A program made the position numbers and the translations under genes. From positions 248,001 to 312,000 of the forward strand of contig JAIUPT010000016.1 of NCBI GenBank assembly GCA_022315425.1: 64,000 bases of DNA, given 5' to 3'. The DNA comes from Pseudevernia furfuracea. Lineage: Eukaryota; Ascomycota; Lecanoromycetes; Lecanorales; Parmeliaceae. Of the stretch, positions 11,196-21,470 are shown piece by piece; the first letter of the stretch is position 1; each line of letters begins with the position of its first letter. Under the pieces are notes generated by a model. The model was not told the origin of the DNA. It did no database searches and saw nothing but the letters and a program-made list of their open reading frames with translations.

Positions 11196-12081
11196 GGCGT
11201 CACAGTTGATGGAATGAGAGGAAGGCTCTATGTCGGATTTTGAGAGGACAGAGTATGCGGAGAGACTGTTGGTAGGATGATGTCGGCAGGCTGTCAGTAG
11301 AAGTGTGCAATGTGGGGGGCCGAAGCTCCTCATTCATATCATCATTGTGGGTATGAAAGCTGGGAGGTTGAATACCTAATGTCGGCATTCTGAGTAGACC
11401 CTGGTGCCTGGTGACCCCTTACTCTTAGTGAGTGGGAAATTGTAGCACACTAGATGCAATGAAGCTAGCCCGTCGGATGAAATGCTTACCCTTATCCGGC
11501 AAGTAGAGGGGAAAACCCAGCAAAGCCAAAAACCCCAAAAGCCGAAGCCAACGGTGACAACTCACCCCAATGCACCCATCCATCACCGCTCATTCCAAAC
11601 TACGCGATACAATCCAATCAGACTACCTTACTAAATAGTTGATCAATACAACCTGCATCATATGACGTCCTCACTCTCTGCCTCTAGTCCTTCACACTCT
11701 GATCGCCGAACCGAAACTACAAATTACAAAGTGATCGAGATTCGTCTCGCATTCACAATTAACTTACCTAGATAAAAAAGATAAAAAAGAAGAATATCCC
11801 ACACCACCCCCGCCTCGACCTTTCCAAAAAGCAATCAAGCTTTGTACGTACCGTCTTACCCTCCACGCCCCTCCTTGGCGTCTCATCCATCCACTCATCT
11901 TTCGTCCTTCTCCTCTTCGCGCCTTTGCGCCACAACAAACCGGCAACTAATTGTCAATTATGGCGGAGACTGCTCTTGCTCTCGGCCTGAAAAGTGCGAT
12001 TTGCCCTTTTCCTTTCCATTCCATTTCACTCAAATTTCCCCCCTCTTTGTGGCCCATTTTGCTCTTTGTACGACGTTCAAA
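11196..12081. other. Intergenic, 886 bp
   Basis: 3' flank of the SNF2 gene, then a C/T-rich promoter before 12082. Small frames here overlap on both strands and have no family features. Confidence 0.5.
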
Positions 12082-13386
12082 ATGGCGGACCTTGCTGAAC
12101 TTGCTATGGAAGGTGTGCCTCTGGTGGCCGAACACTACGACAAAGTTTACGATCCGCTGAAGGATAAGACTAAACAGGGCATACAAAAGGTCAAGGAAAT
12201 GCGCGAGAGACGTACTCAAGGCGGCGCCTACGAATCCGAGACCGACGAAGAAATCGATTACGGCGCACCACCACGACGGAATTACACAGAGCCCACTCGT
12301 AGGAGAAGTCCTCGTGGTGATGACCGGCGCCGCTCCCGTCGTGATTATGATGATGTGGTAGAGGAGAGATATGTCTACAAGGGCCCCAACAAAGATCGTG
12401 CAAAGTCCATGGGCAGAGATGGCTGGAACGCTGGACGTGGTGATGGGCGAAAAGGTAAGCCAGTGAGATCTCCCTTTGGCATAGAATCCGAGACTGACTA
12501 CGGATTAGGAAGTCGCCGAGATTATACCGATTCGGAATCTTCCGTCTCTCCTCGACCTCGCGAACGTCGTAAGTCCCTCGGGGAAAAGGCACTCATGGCA
12601 CTGGGTCTTGGAGGAGCTGCAGGTGCAGCCGCAAGCAGCAGTCGCGACAAGAGACGTTCTCGCTCTCGAAGGAGGCGTTCACCGTCCACCTCCTCGTCTA
12701 GCAGTGATGATGGATACTACCGTAGACGGGTCACTCGCAACCGTGGTCCGTCCAAGGACTATGATGATGACCGCACACCAGCACGGTACAAGCCGGCCGG
12801 CTACCTCCAAAATGGAGAACGCGATGGTGGCAGTGAGCGCGGTGGTAGCGAACGTGGTGGTGGGCGACAAGTCGCACGCCGAGACAATCGAAGTGAGGTT
12901 GCATCACGCAAGGGAGGCGAGGGTAAGAAAGACGACAGCTCCTCGGAATCATCAGATGTTTGCTCCTCTTCCGAAGACGAGCGCCGTACCAAAAAAATGA
13001 AAGGCAAGGAATACCTGACCGCCGGCCTCGCCGCTGTGGCCACCATCCACGCCGCTCACAGCGTCTATGCATCTATGGAAGCCCGTGACAAGCGCCACAT
13101 GGAAGTAGCGAAGGGAGAGCTCTCGCCTGAAGAAGCACGCAAGAAGAAACACAAGGCCAGAATTCAAGACGCGGCTGCTATCGGTATTGCGGCTCTGGGT
13201 ATCAAAGGAGCGTACTCGGAGTGGCAGGAAGTTCAGGAAAATCGTCACGAGCTCGCAGAACAGCTGGAGGAGAGGAAAAAGAGACACGAAAAGAGATTGA
13301 AGAGAGTGGAGAGACAATCGAATGGGGGTTCTGGTGGTGGTCGGAGCCGCTCTGAAGCGCCGAGCAGACGGAGAGACAGGAGCTAG
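12082..13386 (+). CDS. Arg/Ser-rich DUF3824-like protein
   Basis: A single exon of 434 residues; the ATG at 12082 sits in the strong context TCAAAATGGCGG. The middle is a long Arg/Ser/Asp-rich disordered tract with RS-like runs (RRSRSRRRRSPSTSSSSS) and repeated ESETD[EY] patches. A small Ala/Gly hydrophobic segment (EKALMALGLGGAAGAAA) lies near residue 175. The conserved-looking C-terminus has TAGLAAVATIHAAHSVYASM and a second IQDAAAIGIAALGIKGAYSEW segment separated by a charged loop. It ends in a Lys/Glu coiled coil. This architecture resembles fungal DUF3824-group proteins. The molecular role is unknown; the two Ala/Gly-rich helices could contact membranes. Confidence 0.72.
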   Translation: MADLAELAMEGVPLVAEHYDKVYDPLKDKTKQGIQKVKEMRERRTQGGAYESETDEEIDYGAPPRRNYTEPTRRRSPRGDDRRRSRRDYDDVVEERYVYKGPNKDRAKSMGRDGWNAGRGDGRKGKPVRSPFGIESETDYGLGSRRDYTDSESSVSPRPRERRKSLGEKALMALGLGGAAGAAASSSRDKRRSRSRRRRSPSTSSSSSDDGYYRRRVTRNRGPSKDYDDDRTPARYKPAGYLQNGERDGGSERGGSERGGGRQVARRDNRSEVASRKGGEGKKDDSSSESSDVCSSSEDERRTKKMKGKEYLTAGLAAVATIHAAHSVYASMEARDKRHMEVAKGELSPEEARKKKHKARIQDAAAIGIAALGIKGAYSEWQEVQENRHELAEQLEERKKRHEKRLKRVERQSNGGSGGGRSRSEAPSRRRDRS

Positions 13387-14328
13387 AACGGTGTACATAC
13401 GGTACTGCTCCGTACAAGCCAGTAACATGGCAGGGAGACGCATATGCCCATGAAGCGGCACATGGCGTTCCTTGAGCACCTTTCACGATGATGACGACCT
13501 TGGCGATGATTGACAAGCGAAAGGATCTTCGTTCTCGAAGATCACCAAACTTCGGGTGTCTCAGCACTCTTTTCGAACACGGCGACACCCGATCCTTGCC
13601 GAACGATTTTCCTATGTTACTATCCTGCATTTGCGAAGGCATCCTACTTGCATGGCGGTCCTCTTCACATGCATGTTCTAGATAAGACGAAACACGGCAA
13701 GACTGCATAGTGAGATTTTCACAAGTGGAGTCTCCCCCTTTTGGGCCATGTATTTATGCATGCCTTTAGATAGCCAGCTATTCAATGAACGAGATCTTAA
13801 GACTAGCCCCGTCCATGGAGCGACTTCGCATCCTACTAATCGAGTTTGCTCGGTCACCTCAATCTACGGCAACAGCCACGCCCTACGACACCCTCGCGTT
13901 TCTTCCTAGTATGACAAGATGCGAAGAGCAAGCTGTCTATGATCCTCATTGTACGGGCTCAGTCTGGAAGGGGTGCTCATTGAAGCCAGTACTACGTCCT
14001 TGAGAAAAAACCTACAGCCCCTCAAGGAAGATTGGTGGCCAATGGAGCCAAGACCGAAAATCCGCAACATGCTCATATCTTCTCAGTCGCATCCCCAATT
14101 TGGCGGTCCTTCGAGAAATTCTCGAAGAAAGGTCTGAGCAATCTCAATGTCTTCTGTTCCACCCACAGAGATTTCTTTGCTCTTGAAGGTCCTGCTTGTA
14201 CAGCAGGTCTGTCTCGACGGTCACATACAGGAATACCGAAGGGGCACTTGTGGGTTACACAAGAGGGCATAAGATAATCTGACTGACTGGACCCTTAGTA
14301 CTTACGGCGCACAAACAGCATCGCCATC
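13387..14328. other. Intergenic, 942 bp, no supported gene
   Basis: Only short overlapping frames on both strands without recognisable domains or splice-joined continuity. A GCTCCGTAC element occurs near 13408. Confidence 0.45.
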
Positions 14329-15585
14329 ATGGTCGCATTAACAGAAATGGCCCTCCACATCCTCACAATATTCCAAGATGCCACCGTCGGCCTCATCTCC
14401 CTCACATTCAAACCGCACCTCCCCTTCGACCTCACCGGCGTGAACTCCATGGTCCGCATCGCCGTCGCCCTCAACGACAAACAGAACGGCCCGACCCAAG
14501 CCGACGGTCGAGCCCCGGCCCTCGTCGCCTTCAACGAAAAGGAATGGTACGTTGGCTCTTCGCATTGGGTCGCTAACGACCATGTTCGGAGTGGGAGCTA
14601 CGTGGATGTGGTGGTACATCAGGAGAATGACGGGGCGGGGCAGGATCCAGCTTATCTGCAGGTGTTGGGGCATGATGATGCGGTCTGTCTCGCGTACATT
14701 GGGCAGACGTGGCCGAACGGGCAGCAGAGAGGATGGTTGGGGGATGTGGGAAGGGGGTGTGGGAAGCGGTGGTATTTTAGTAATGTGGAGGTTGGGGTGG
14801 AAAAATACAAGCCAGGTCAGTGTCATCATACTGGAGAGTTGGAGGCTGCGCTACGCAAACTTCGTACATACTTCCCACGAGGGAGTGAAAAGGAATGGAA
14901 TTGATATCTCGGACAGACTGCACCTGGCTCGACCGCGACCACGCCAGAGACGGCACCGACGTCCTCGAAGACAACGAAGCAGCTGCCATGCAAATCCATA
15001 TGCAGGTACATCCCCCCCTCCCTCTGCCTCCTCCCAAACCCCAACCCACAGCCCACAGCCCACAGCCCGGACCAACTCACTTCCCTCGCACAGGCCTTCA
15101 CCAACCTCAGCGATCCCTACCCCACCGATCCCTCTGCCTATTGCACCTCCCCCGCCCTCCTCTTCGTCCGCGACTACGACTACGAATTCCGCCTCGAATG
15201 GTGGGAACACACGATCCCGTCGCGCTCCCGCGTCGCGTTTTGGAAAGAAGACCACGGCTTCAGACCCCGCCGCCGATCGCCTCCCCACCACCGCCGCCGT
15301 CCGCAGGCGTCGAAACGCTCCCGGGCCCTGCGCGGCAAGCTGGTCGCCAGCCCGCACGCGAAACACAGCGCGAAGGCCCTCTGCGGAAGCGACACGAGTC
15401 ACGGTCCCGATCTGGTCAGTCATGCGGAAGGCTTGTTTTGCGACATGGGAACCAAGAGGGTGTGGCCGATTTGCCGGACGGCGGAGGTAGAAGAGGTGGG
15501 GTGTTATGACTGGGGGAGTCACAGTTTGGTGACGAGGGAGGTGAAGCAGGGGAGGGGTTATGCGGATGTGGAGGAATGGGTGTGA
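14329..15585 (+). CDS. Hypothetical fungal protein with a Cys-containing C-terminal domain
   Basis: A three-exon model, 14329-14815, 14917-15005 and 15094-15585, keeps frame and gives 355 residues. The introns use GTCAGT...GACAG (101 bp) and GTACAT...CACAG (88 bp). The joined protein reads smoothly across both junctions: GKRWYFSNVEVG, then CTWLDRDH, then AFTNLSDPYPTDPSAYC. Near the C-terminus, ALCGSDTSHGPD with AEGLFCDM and CYDWGSHSLV is a Cys-spaced pattern I recall from fungal, often secreted, proteins of unknown function. No clear signal peptide is visible from this ATG; an upstream exon is possible. An Arg/Pro-rich insert (about residues 245-280) is compositionally odd. No function is assigned. 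Confidence 0.68.
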
Positions 15586-15912
15586 GTCGATTGATTGGGT
15601 TGGGTGGTTTTGGGGATGGACCGGACGTTGGGCGAGCTGTCAGAGAGAATGTGGGCAGTTCTGAGGCGCCGGAGATGTTTTGGGGATCTGCAAGGTACAT
15701 TTGATTTGGGGGAGGGGACCCGGTAAGAAAAATTTGTTTTGTCGAGGAGTAGAGTGTGATTGATTGATTGATAATTTGTTGCTGCCAATAAAATCGCTAT
15801 ATTTGATTACTATAGAACCCCCTTTTTTTTTATCAATGGAGCTATATATAGCGCAAGTGGAAAATGCTTGGGAACTTGGCGACTATGACAGAACGCAAGG
15901 TTACGGGGAGAC

Positions 15913-16014
15913 TGAAAGTTAGCCGAGGGCGCACACCGAAGCTTCTCACTCCCTGATCAGTTCGGGCGGATTGAAAGTTAGCCCAAGTGTTTACACTGAA
16001 GCTTCTCACTGCCT
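15913..16014 (+). repeat. Two-copy tandem repeat, 59-bp period
   Basis: Copies at 15913-15954 and 15972-16014 share TGAAAGTTAGCC at the left end and GAAGCTTCTCACT near the right end, with a diverged middle. Probably a decayed local duplication. Confidence 0.7.
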
Positions 16015-16503
16015 CACAATTTTTTCTTTGTATTTTTTGTATGTTTTCTTTCATGTTGAAGTGAGTGTCCGTCCTTCTTATTCTGCAAACATGATCTTGT
16101 CTCTAGAGAGAGAGAGAGGGGGCTACGGTTGGTTGCACATAGTAACTTTATCTTGAGGGTTTCTTTCTCTATGTCTGTCATACTCTAGCCCCTCGGGGTC
16201 CCTTGATCCCTCGAATTTTACCCACGATAGGGCGTTTGGAACACCCATCGTGCTGGGGGAAATGGTCGATGGTTACTCGTACACAGTAGGTGATAAGATA
16301 AGTCGTGTTCGTGTACCTCAAGAAACGGCTGGGATGGGTTTTGCTAATCATTACGACTGGGCCAAAAGGTACCTTAATCACCCGTATGTAAGTAGTCTTT
16401 CACTAAATAGTAACTCAATACTAGTTGTAGGCTTGCAAGCGTACGACCGCTTGCCCACTCAATCTCTTGATAGAGAATAAAAAGCACCGCAACACCATTG
16501 TAC

Positions 16504-16580
16504 CAGCGCCATTAGGAATCGAACCTAATACGAACTAAATACCTCCGCAAAACATTGATTAGGGTGGTAATACTAACGCT
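16504..16580 (-). tRNA. Degenerate tRNA-like element
   Basis: On the minus strand a canonical T-arm is present (16528-16512, stem TTAGG/CCTAA, loop TTCGATT). A 7-bp acceptor stem can form between AGCGTTA (16580-16574) and TGGCGCT (16511-16505) with two G-U pairs. The spacing (about 76 nt) is right. The D-loop lacks GG and the anticodon loop is 9 nt, so this is more likely a decayed or organelle-derived tRNA than a working one. Confidence 0.25.
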
Positions 16581-16837
16581 CCAGGCCCAAAGAGGCTAGA
16601 TCACTCCGTGTAGTTTTATCAAATTATCCATCTCGTTTTCGTGTAGACGATGTGAAAAAAGACTCTGCTCTTAGATTTCTACCTTAAAGGTTCCACCATT
16701 GGCGAAGCGCACAATGTTACCTCACTCTGGTGCAACAGCCTGTATGAAGTATAGCGAACACGCGGGTTGTTGTAGATTGCAATCACTGCTTTGAATGGAC
16801 TTGAGCGGTCTCCACCAGACTTTTTCGAATAGTTGCG

Positions 16838-19800
16838 ATGGCAGAGGCATTCGCCATCATCGGCGTCGTTCAGGCTGCGCTATCTCTCGTCAACTATGGC
16901 GGGAATATTGTCAAGCGTATGAACGAATTCAACCACAACGTCAAAGGCATGCCGGAGAGCTTCGTAAAGATCCGCACTCAGCTGCCTCTATTGCTGCACA
17001 ATGTCGAAAATTTAGAAGCGAGCCACGGAGAATTGAGTCCGAGCATAGAAACCGTCCTCATACCAGTATTGGACGGCCTTCGTAAGGATATAGTGAGCTT
17101 TGATGAAACCCTCCTGAAAGTCTTGCCATCCCCAGATGCTTCGAACAGAGAGAAGATGACCAAGGCCATTAGAGGTGTCGGCATACAGAAGAAGATTGAC
17201 GAGTTCTGGTCGAGCATCCAGAGCTACTCCAATACACTGACAGCTTTTCAGCAGACGAGCCATGCCGAATCTCTTCGTGGGTTGAAAAAGCGACTTGAGC
17301 GACCTGCGGAGCCACCCGCTTATGAGGCGTTGGTACCGTCTGTACCAAAAGCAAAGTTGAATCCGGTCTGGATGGTCAAATACGATCTCGAAGAAGATTT
17401 TGTCGGTCGAGATGGAATCATGGGCACAATTGAAAAGCAGTTAACGGAGGGTAACCACAGAGCGGCGCTCGCTGGTATAGGCGGGGTTGGAAAGTCTCGT
17501 ATAGCGATCCAATACTCGTACCGGCACCAACAGCTGCATCCTGATAGCCATGTTTTCTGGGTGCATGGAGGCAGCAGATCACGATTCGAGACCGATTACC
17601 GCAATATAGCCAGACTGCTCGACCTGCCCGGTCGTGAAGACCCTGACGTGGACATTCTCAGGCTGGTCACTGACTGGCTATATGACGAAGCAAATGGGCC
17701 GTGGTTGATGATCTTAGACAACGCTGACGACCGTGATCTCTGGCTGGGACCTCAAAACAAAATCGCCCAAACTAATAGTGCAGTCATGCCACTCATCCAC
17801 CATTTGCCTCGACGCATTGCAGGGGGCTTGCTGGTCACTACAAGAGACCGCCAGCTAGGTCATCAGCTCCTCGAAAGGAAGCAGCAGCCATTGCCGATCT
17901 CCAGGCTCGAGCCGAAAGAGGCACAATCTTTGCTATCAGCCAAGCTCTCAGACCAGCAGCTAAACCTGGAAGACATTGAGAAGCTTGCCAGAGACTTGGA
18001 GTACCTTCCCCTTACCATCACGCAGGCTGCCGCATACCTTGAGCAAACGGAGATTTCAGCGTCAGAGTATCTCGAGATCTTCCGAGCAGGCCAATCAGAC
18101 ATACCGAATTTGCTAGAAGAAAGCATCTATGACCCGGGTCGAGACCACGAAAGTTCCAATTCCGTCTTCCAAACATGGCGGCTATCCTTCGAGCAGCTGA
18201 CGATGCAGAGTCCCAAAGCAGCGGACATGCTGTCCTTGATGGCCGTTCTCGATCGGCAAGCGATACCCTCCGAGCTCGTACAGACGCCTGGTGGGAATGT
18301 GCTAGAGCAAAAAGCCGCAATAGCCAAGCTAAAAGCGTTCTCTTTGATTCAGGAAGAAAGCCCCTCCAGCAAGTACAGCCTTCATCGGTTAGTCCAGCTT
18401 TCAACGCAAAGATGGCTGGCCGATCATGACAAACTTTCACACTGGCAGAAGGCCGCCATTGGCGCCGTAGCACGAGAATACCCCGAGGACGTGGCCTTCG
18501 ATCAATGGGCCTTGATTCAAGATCTAAACTCGCATGTTCAGGTTGTGCTCGCCCACGACTTTTCCGAACCAACTCCACTGGTCGACAGAGCGCGTATACT
18601 GCACTACCTCGGACACTACACAATGGAACAAGGCCAACCGAGCGCAGCATTGCAAATGCTACTGGAATCTCACCGAATACGGGAAGAACAGCTCGGCAGC
18701 GAAGATGAGCTCACGCTAGGAACATTAGGATTGGTTGGTCTAGCATACCGCAGACTGGATCAACCCGAAATAGCACGTGAAAAACTCCAACAATTCCATG
18801 ACTCAACAAATCGCGTCTTAGGACCTCGCCACCGGCTCGCTCTGAAGGGCAAGTCAAGACTTGCAGTATGCTTTTCTAATGAAGGAGAGCCAAAGAAAGG
18901 GAAAGAACTTTCTCGCCAGGCCTTGAAACTTGTAGAGGAGGAATTCGGTCCAGACAGTGAAGACACCATCCGAATATTGACAGATATAGCATACTGCTGC
19001 AACAGACTATGCCAGTGGGGAGAAGCGGAAGACATCGGCCTCCGAGTCCTCAAGCAAAGAATGGTACAACGGGGCCCCGGCCACCCCGACACACTAACAA
19101 TAATGGGCTCCCTAGCATGGACCTACCGCGGACAATCGCGCTTCGAAGAAGCCGAAGAACTTGATCGGAAGGCGCTATCCCGCCGACTTGAGATTTTAGG
19201 CCCTGATCATCCAAAAACCCAATCGACAATGGAGAACCTTGCCAAAATCTACGGCCTCTTAGGTGATTGGCAACGAGCGAGAGAGCTGCAACGAGAGGTC
19301 GTGCAGGCGAAGCATCGGACGTCAGGTGCGCAGCACCATCATACCAAGCGTGCGGAGAGAAATTTGAAGCTTATGGAGGCTGTTTTGAGGGGTGAGATGA
19401 ATGAGCTGGCTGCGGTTCAGCGGTTGAAGAAAAGTGGTTGGAGAGGACCGAAAAGCTACCACGACTCGGTGGTGCATGGCACAAATGGCTCCACCGCGTC
19501 CATGCCTCGCTTTCCAAGCATCGAACCGATGACACCTGTCACCCTACTAGGCGCTCAGAGACATTCTCGCTCCCCCAGCCCATCTAACCCGGACCTCGAA
19601 AATGCACGCAACGGAGTTACTCGCACTTGGCAAGCAATCAAAGAAGCTCAAGCGAAGTTGGCGCGCCTGAACCGAGATCTGGCGCAACACATCCAAAAAT
19701 TCGCTCGCGGCAACAGTACGGTAAGATCCGCCGAATTCAAGTTCCTACGAAGCAACTACAAAGATGATGTATACGCCAGCTTGAGAAAAGCCCAAACGGA

Positions 19801-19861
19801 GCATGGGGGGGCGAAGGAGCGTGTCAGGAGTCTTGAGAATAGCCGGAGACGACGAAGCTGA
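16838..19861 (+). CDS. NLR-like STAND protein: SesA-type N-terminus, NB-ARC, TPR repeats
   Basis: A single exon of 1007 residues. The first 110 residues (AFAIIGVVQAALSLVNYGG...) match the style of the SesA/NACHT_N domain, found at the N-terminus of fungal NLRs and thought to act in cell-death or non-self signalling. The NB-ARC-type NTPase has a Walker A, GIGGVGKS (213-220), and a Walker B, LMILDNADD (about 290-298). It then has a GGLLVTTRD sensor-like strand and LPLTITQAAAYLEQ (GLPL-like). Residues about 595-850 are kinesin-light-chain-type TPRs, for example GLAYRRLDQPEIAREKL and LAWTYRGQSRFEEAEELDRKAL. A basic, Ser-rich and helical tail follows. By analogy it senses a ligand through the TPRs and oligomerises through NB-ARC; the ligand is unknown. 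All nucleotide-binding motifs look intact. Confidence 0.92.
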   Translation: MAEAFAIIGVVQAALSLVNYGGNIVKRMNEFNHNVKGMPESFVKIRTQLPLLLHNVENLEASHGELSPSIETVLIPVLDGLRKDIVSFDETLLKVLPSPDASNREKMTKAIRGVGIQKKIDEFWSSIQSYSNTLTAFQQTSHAESLRGLKKRLERPAEPPAYEALVPSVPKAKLNPVWMVKYDLEEDFVGRDGIMGTIEKQLTEGNHRAALAGIGGVGKSRIAIQYSYRHQQLHPDSHVFWVHGGSRSRFETDYRNIARLLDLPGREDPDVDILRLVTDWLYDEANGPWLMILDNADDRDLWLGPQNKIAQTNSAVMPLIHHLPRRIAGGLLVTTRDRQLGHQLLERKQQPLPISRLEPKEAQSLLSAKLSDQQLNLEDIEKLARDLEYLPLTITQAAAYLEQTEISASEYLEIFRAGQSDIPNLLEESIYDPGRDHESSNSVFQTWRLSFEQLTMQSPKAADMLSLMAVLDRQAIPSELVQTPGGNVLEQKAAIAKLKAFSLIQEESPSSKYSLHRLVQLSTQRWLADHDKLSHWQKAAIGAVAREYPEDVAFDQWALIQDLNSHVQVVLAHDFSEPTPLVDRARILHYLGHYTMEQGQPSAALQMLLESHRIREEQLGSEDELTLGTLGLVGLAYRRLDQPEIAREKLQQFHDSTNRVLGPRHRLALKGKSRLAVCFSNEGEPKKGKELSRQALKLVEEEFGPDSEDTIRILTDIAYCCNRLCQWGEAEDIGLRVLKQRMVQRGPGHPDTLTIMGSLAWTYRGQSRFEEAEELDRKALSRRLEILGPDHPKTQSTMENLAKIYGLLGDWQRARELQREVVQAKHRTSGAQHHHTKRAERNLKLMEAVLRGEMNELAAVQRLKKSGWRGPKSYHDSVVHGTNGSTASMPRFPSIEPMTPVTLLGAQRHSRSPSPSNPDLENARNGVTRTWQAIKEAQAKLARLNRDLAQHIQKFARGNSTVRSAEFKFLRSNYKDDVYASLRKAQTEHGGAKERVRSLENSRRRRS

Positions 19862-20121
19862 AGATGCAGCGCGTGATGGGCATTCAGGCTCACCATCAAC
19901 GCCGTGAACAGCAATGCAACGTCACAGCGTGGACAGGCTGGCTACCCTTGTTGAGCCTGAAACTTCCGGTTCCTCTCTCCAAATTTCTCTCTTCCTCATA
20001 GTCCCCCAACCCCCACCAAAATTGCGTACGCCAAACCGATGGCTCTTGGCTCCACTGCTAGGTGATTTTTATGCACCATGAGCGCCTTCGTTACTAGAGC
20101 GCGCTCCGTCAGTCCTCATTG

Positions 20122-20743
20122 TCACTTCTTCTGGGTGAACTCACCCTCAAACAGACGCTCCAAGCCGTCTTTGAATAAATTCTCCAGGGCGGCAACGGAG
20201 ACTGTCCCTGGAGGAAAATCTGTTGCAAATGCAGTGTCGTTCCGCTGTCCTTTTACTAGATACAAGAAGCGGTCTTTCGCCACGGTGGCCGTTTCGACGT
20301 CGATGCGGGCGCTTTTGGGGGCGGTGCGTCTCAAGGAGGGGGGCGATCTCGGGTGGAGTTCCTGGAGCATCCTGATTTACTTGGTATTCAGCAGCTGTCA
20401 GCATTGGTTGATGAGATGATAAGGAGGCATTTTAAATTACCTTGCGTACTTTCAGGGTATCCTTGGTCTTGTACAGCGGTCTAAGATGGCCACCTGAGCC
20501 ACGAAAAAGCGGATTGCGGCATGATGATACTGGAGGGAGAGATGATTTTGTAATAGGAGGATGGGTGTGCTTTTCCCAGGTGAGGTGGAGAGTCGAACAA
20601 GAAACAATGGGAGTGTATGTAGGTGAACGAGATGAGTGAGAGTGGATGATCAAGGCCAGCAAGCAAGTAAATAGTCTCTCCACGCTTCCAAAATAGGTTG
20701 GGTTTGGTTCAGAGGTGTATATGAATGAGTGAAGGGCATTCAT
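20122..20743 (-). CDS. Small hypothetical protein, two-exon model, start uncertain
   Basis: A model with exons 20743-20441 and 20361-20122 (intron GTAATT...CTCCAG with a GCTGAC branch site) keeps frame and gives 180 residues. The 3' exon reads like real protein (RIDVETATVAKDRFLYLV, then FKDGLERLFEGEF). The end of exon 1 (SGGHLRPLYKTKDTLKVRK) is also convincing, but the first 80 codons are not. Another ATG at 20521 fits the conserved part better but is one base out of frame through a T5 run near 20505. That points to an unseen intron, a sequence error or a frameshift. Small, basic and possibly mitochondrial, but I cannot name it. Confidence 0.4.
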
Positions 20744-20770
20744 CGCCTCTTCACTGCTGCTAAACTTCCA

Positions 20771-21470
20771 TCAACCAATCCCCAAAGCCTCCTGCGCACA
20801 ACCCCCAACTAGCCCGATACCCGCCGCCCCCATGTCCGGAATCATGCACGACCTTCAATCCGTCAGTTTCCTCAGCCTCAACCCTTCACACCTCCAGTCC
20901 TGGCAGGCCGGAAACCCACTCCATGCCTCACAAACACTCGATGCTTCGACGCGCCCTTCCCGTTCGTAAGAGTGGGACTGATGTCCACGCAGCGCTGCAT
21001 GATACGCTTTCCCAGCTTGAGATCCGGTTCCGCGTCCCGGTTGTTGGGTTGATAGGTACCGCCGAGTGACAAGTACCACCCACTGCAGGTCGTTTGAACC
21101 ATGTAAGTATCGGCATCCTCCGTCCCACTTGGCGCCTGGAAGCGCGATCCAATGCGTTGGGATGGTTCCTTACCACCACCACCATTACCTGCCCCCGGGG
21201 CCGGGAAAACATCCTTATCCACCACGCCGCCGGAGCTTCAGGGAACCGAGACCCGGTGCAGTTGACGACCAGGCCCCGCGCGGAATTTCCCACCCTGATG
21301 GAGCGAGGCGGCGTCTGAGACGTGGGATACAATGCCACGTTTGATGTGTTCGGCCATTGTATGCAGCTGGATTCCCAAACGCGGGGTTCTTTCCCCACAG
21401 AGCGAGTCTCGATTGTCGGAAGCACCAGTGCGGGAGATCAAGGGGAGTTACTTCGGGAAGTGGCAATCGT
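20771..21470 (-). pseudogene. Decayed D-amino-acid oxidase (DAO) gene, 5'-truncated
   Basis: Read on the minus strand, pieces in different frames match FAD-dependent D-amino-acid oxidase in order. They are KRGIVSHVSDAASLH, VVNCTG, VVDKDVFPA, RGQVMVVV, DADTYMVQTT, LGGTYQPNNRDAEPDLKLGKR, VFVRHGVGFRPARTGGVK, VEAEETDGLKVVHDSGHGGGGY and finally SWG / CAQEALGIG with a stop at 20771. At least four frame changes separate them, at about 21250, 21205, 20877 and 20803. The N-terminal FAD motif GxGxxG is not found upstream. The gene is therefore dead and truncated. It may mark loss of D-amino-acid catabolism or of a redundant paralogue. Confidence 0.82.

Larger units (their letters stand above)
15586..16837. 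other. Intergenic, 1.25 kb, repeats and a tRNA-like element
   Basis: AT-richer than its neighbours. It contains a T9 run near 15822, a diverged 59-bp tandem repeat (15913-16014), an AG-dinucleotide run near 16105-16118 and a degenerate tRNA-like element (16504-16580, minus). No protein gene is supported. A foreign or organellar origin for the 16.2-16.7 kb part is possible but unproven. Confidence 0.45.

Noticed and set aside
14552..15490. 312-codon plus-strand frame and a 223-codon minus-strand frame at 14851-15522
   Set aside because: Both are out of frame with the spliced model that gives coherent protein; they are Arg/Ser/Pro-rich by-products of skewed base composition.
18018..18650. 210-codon minus-strand frame inside the NLR-like gene
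   Set aside because: Shadow of the NB-ARC/TPR coding sequence; no domain of its own.
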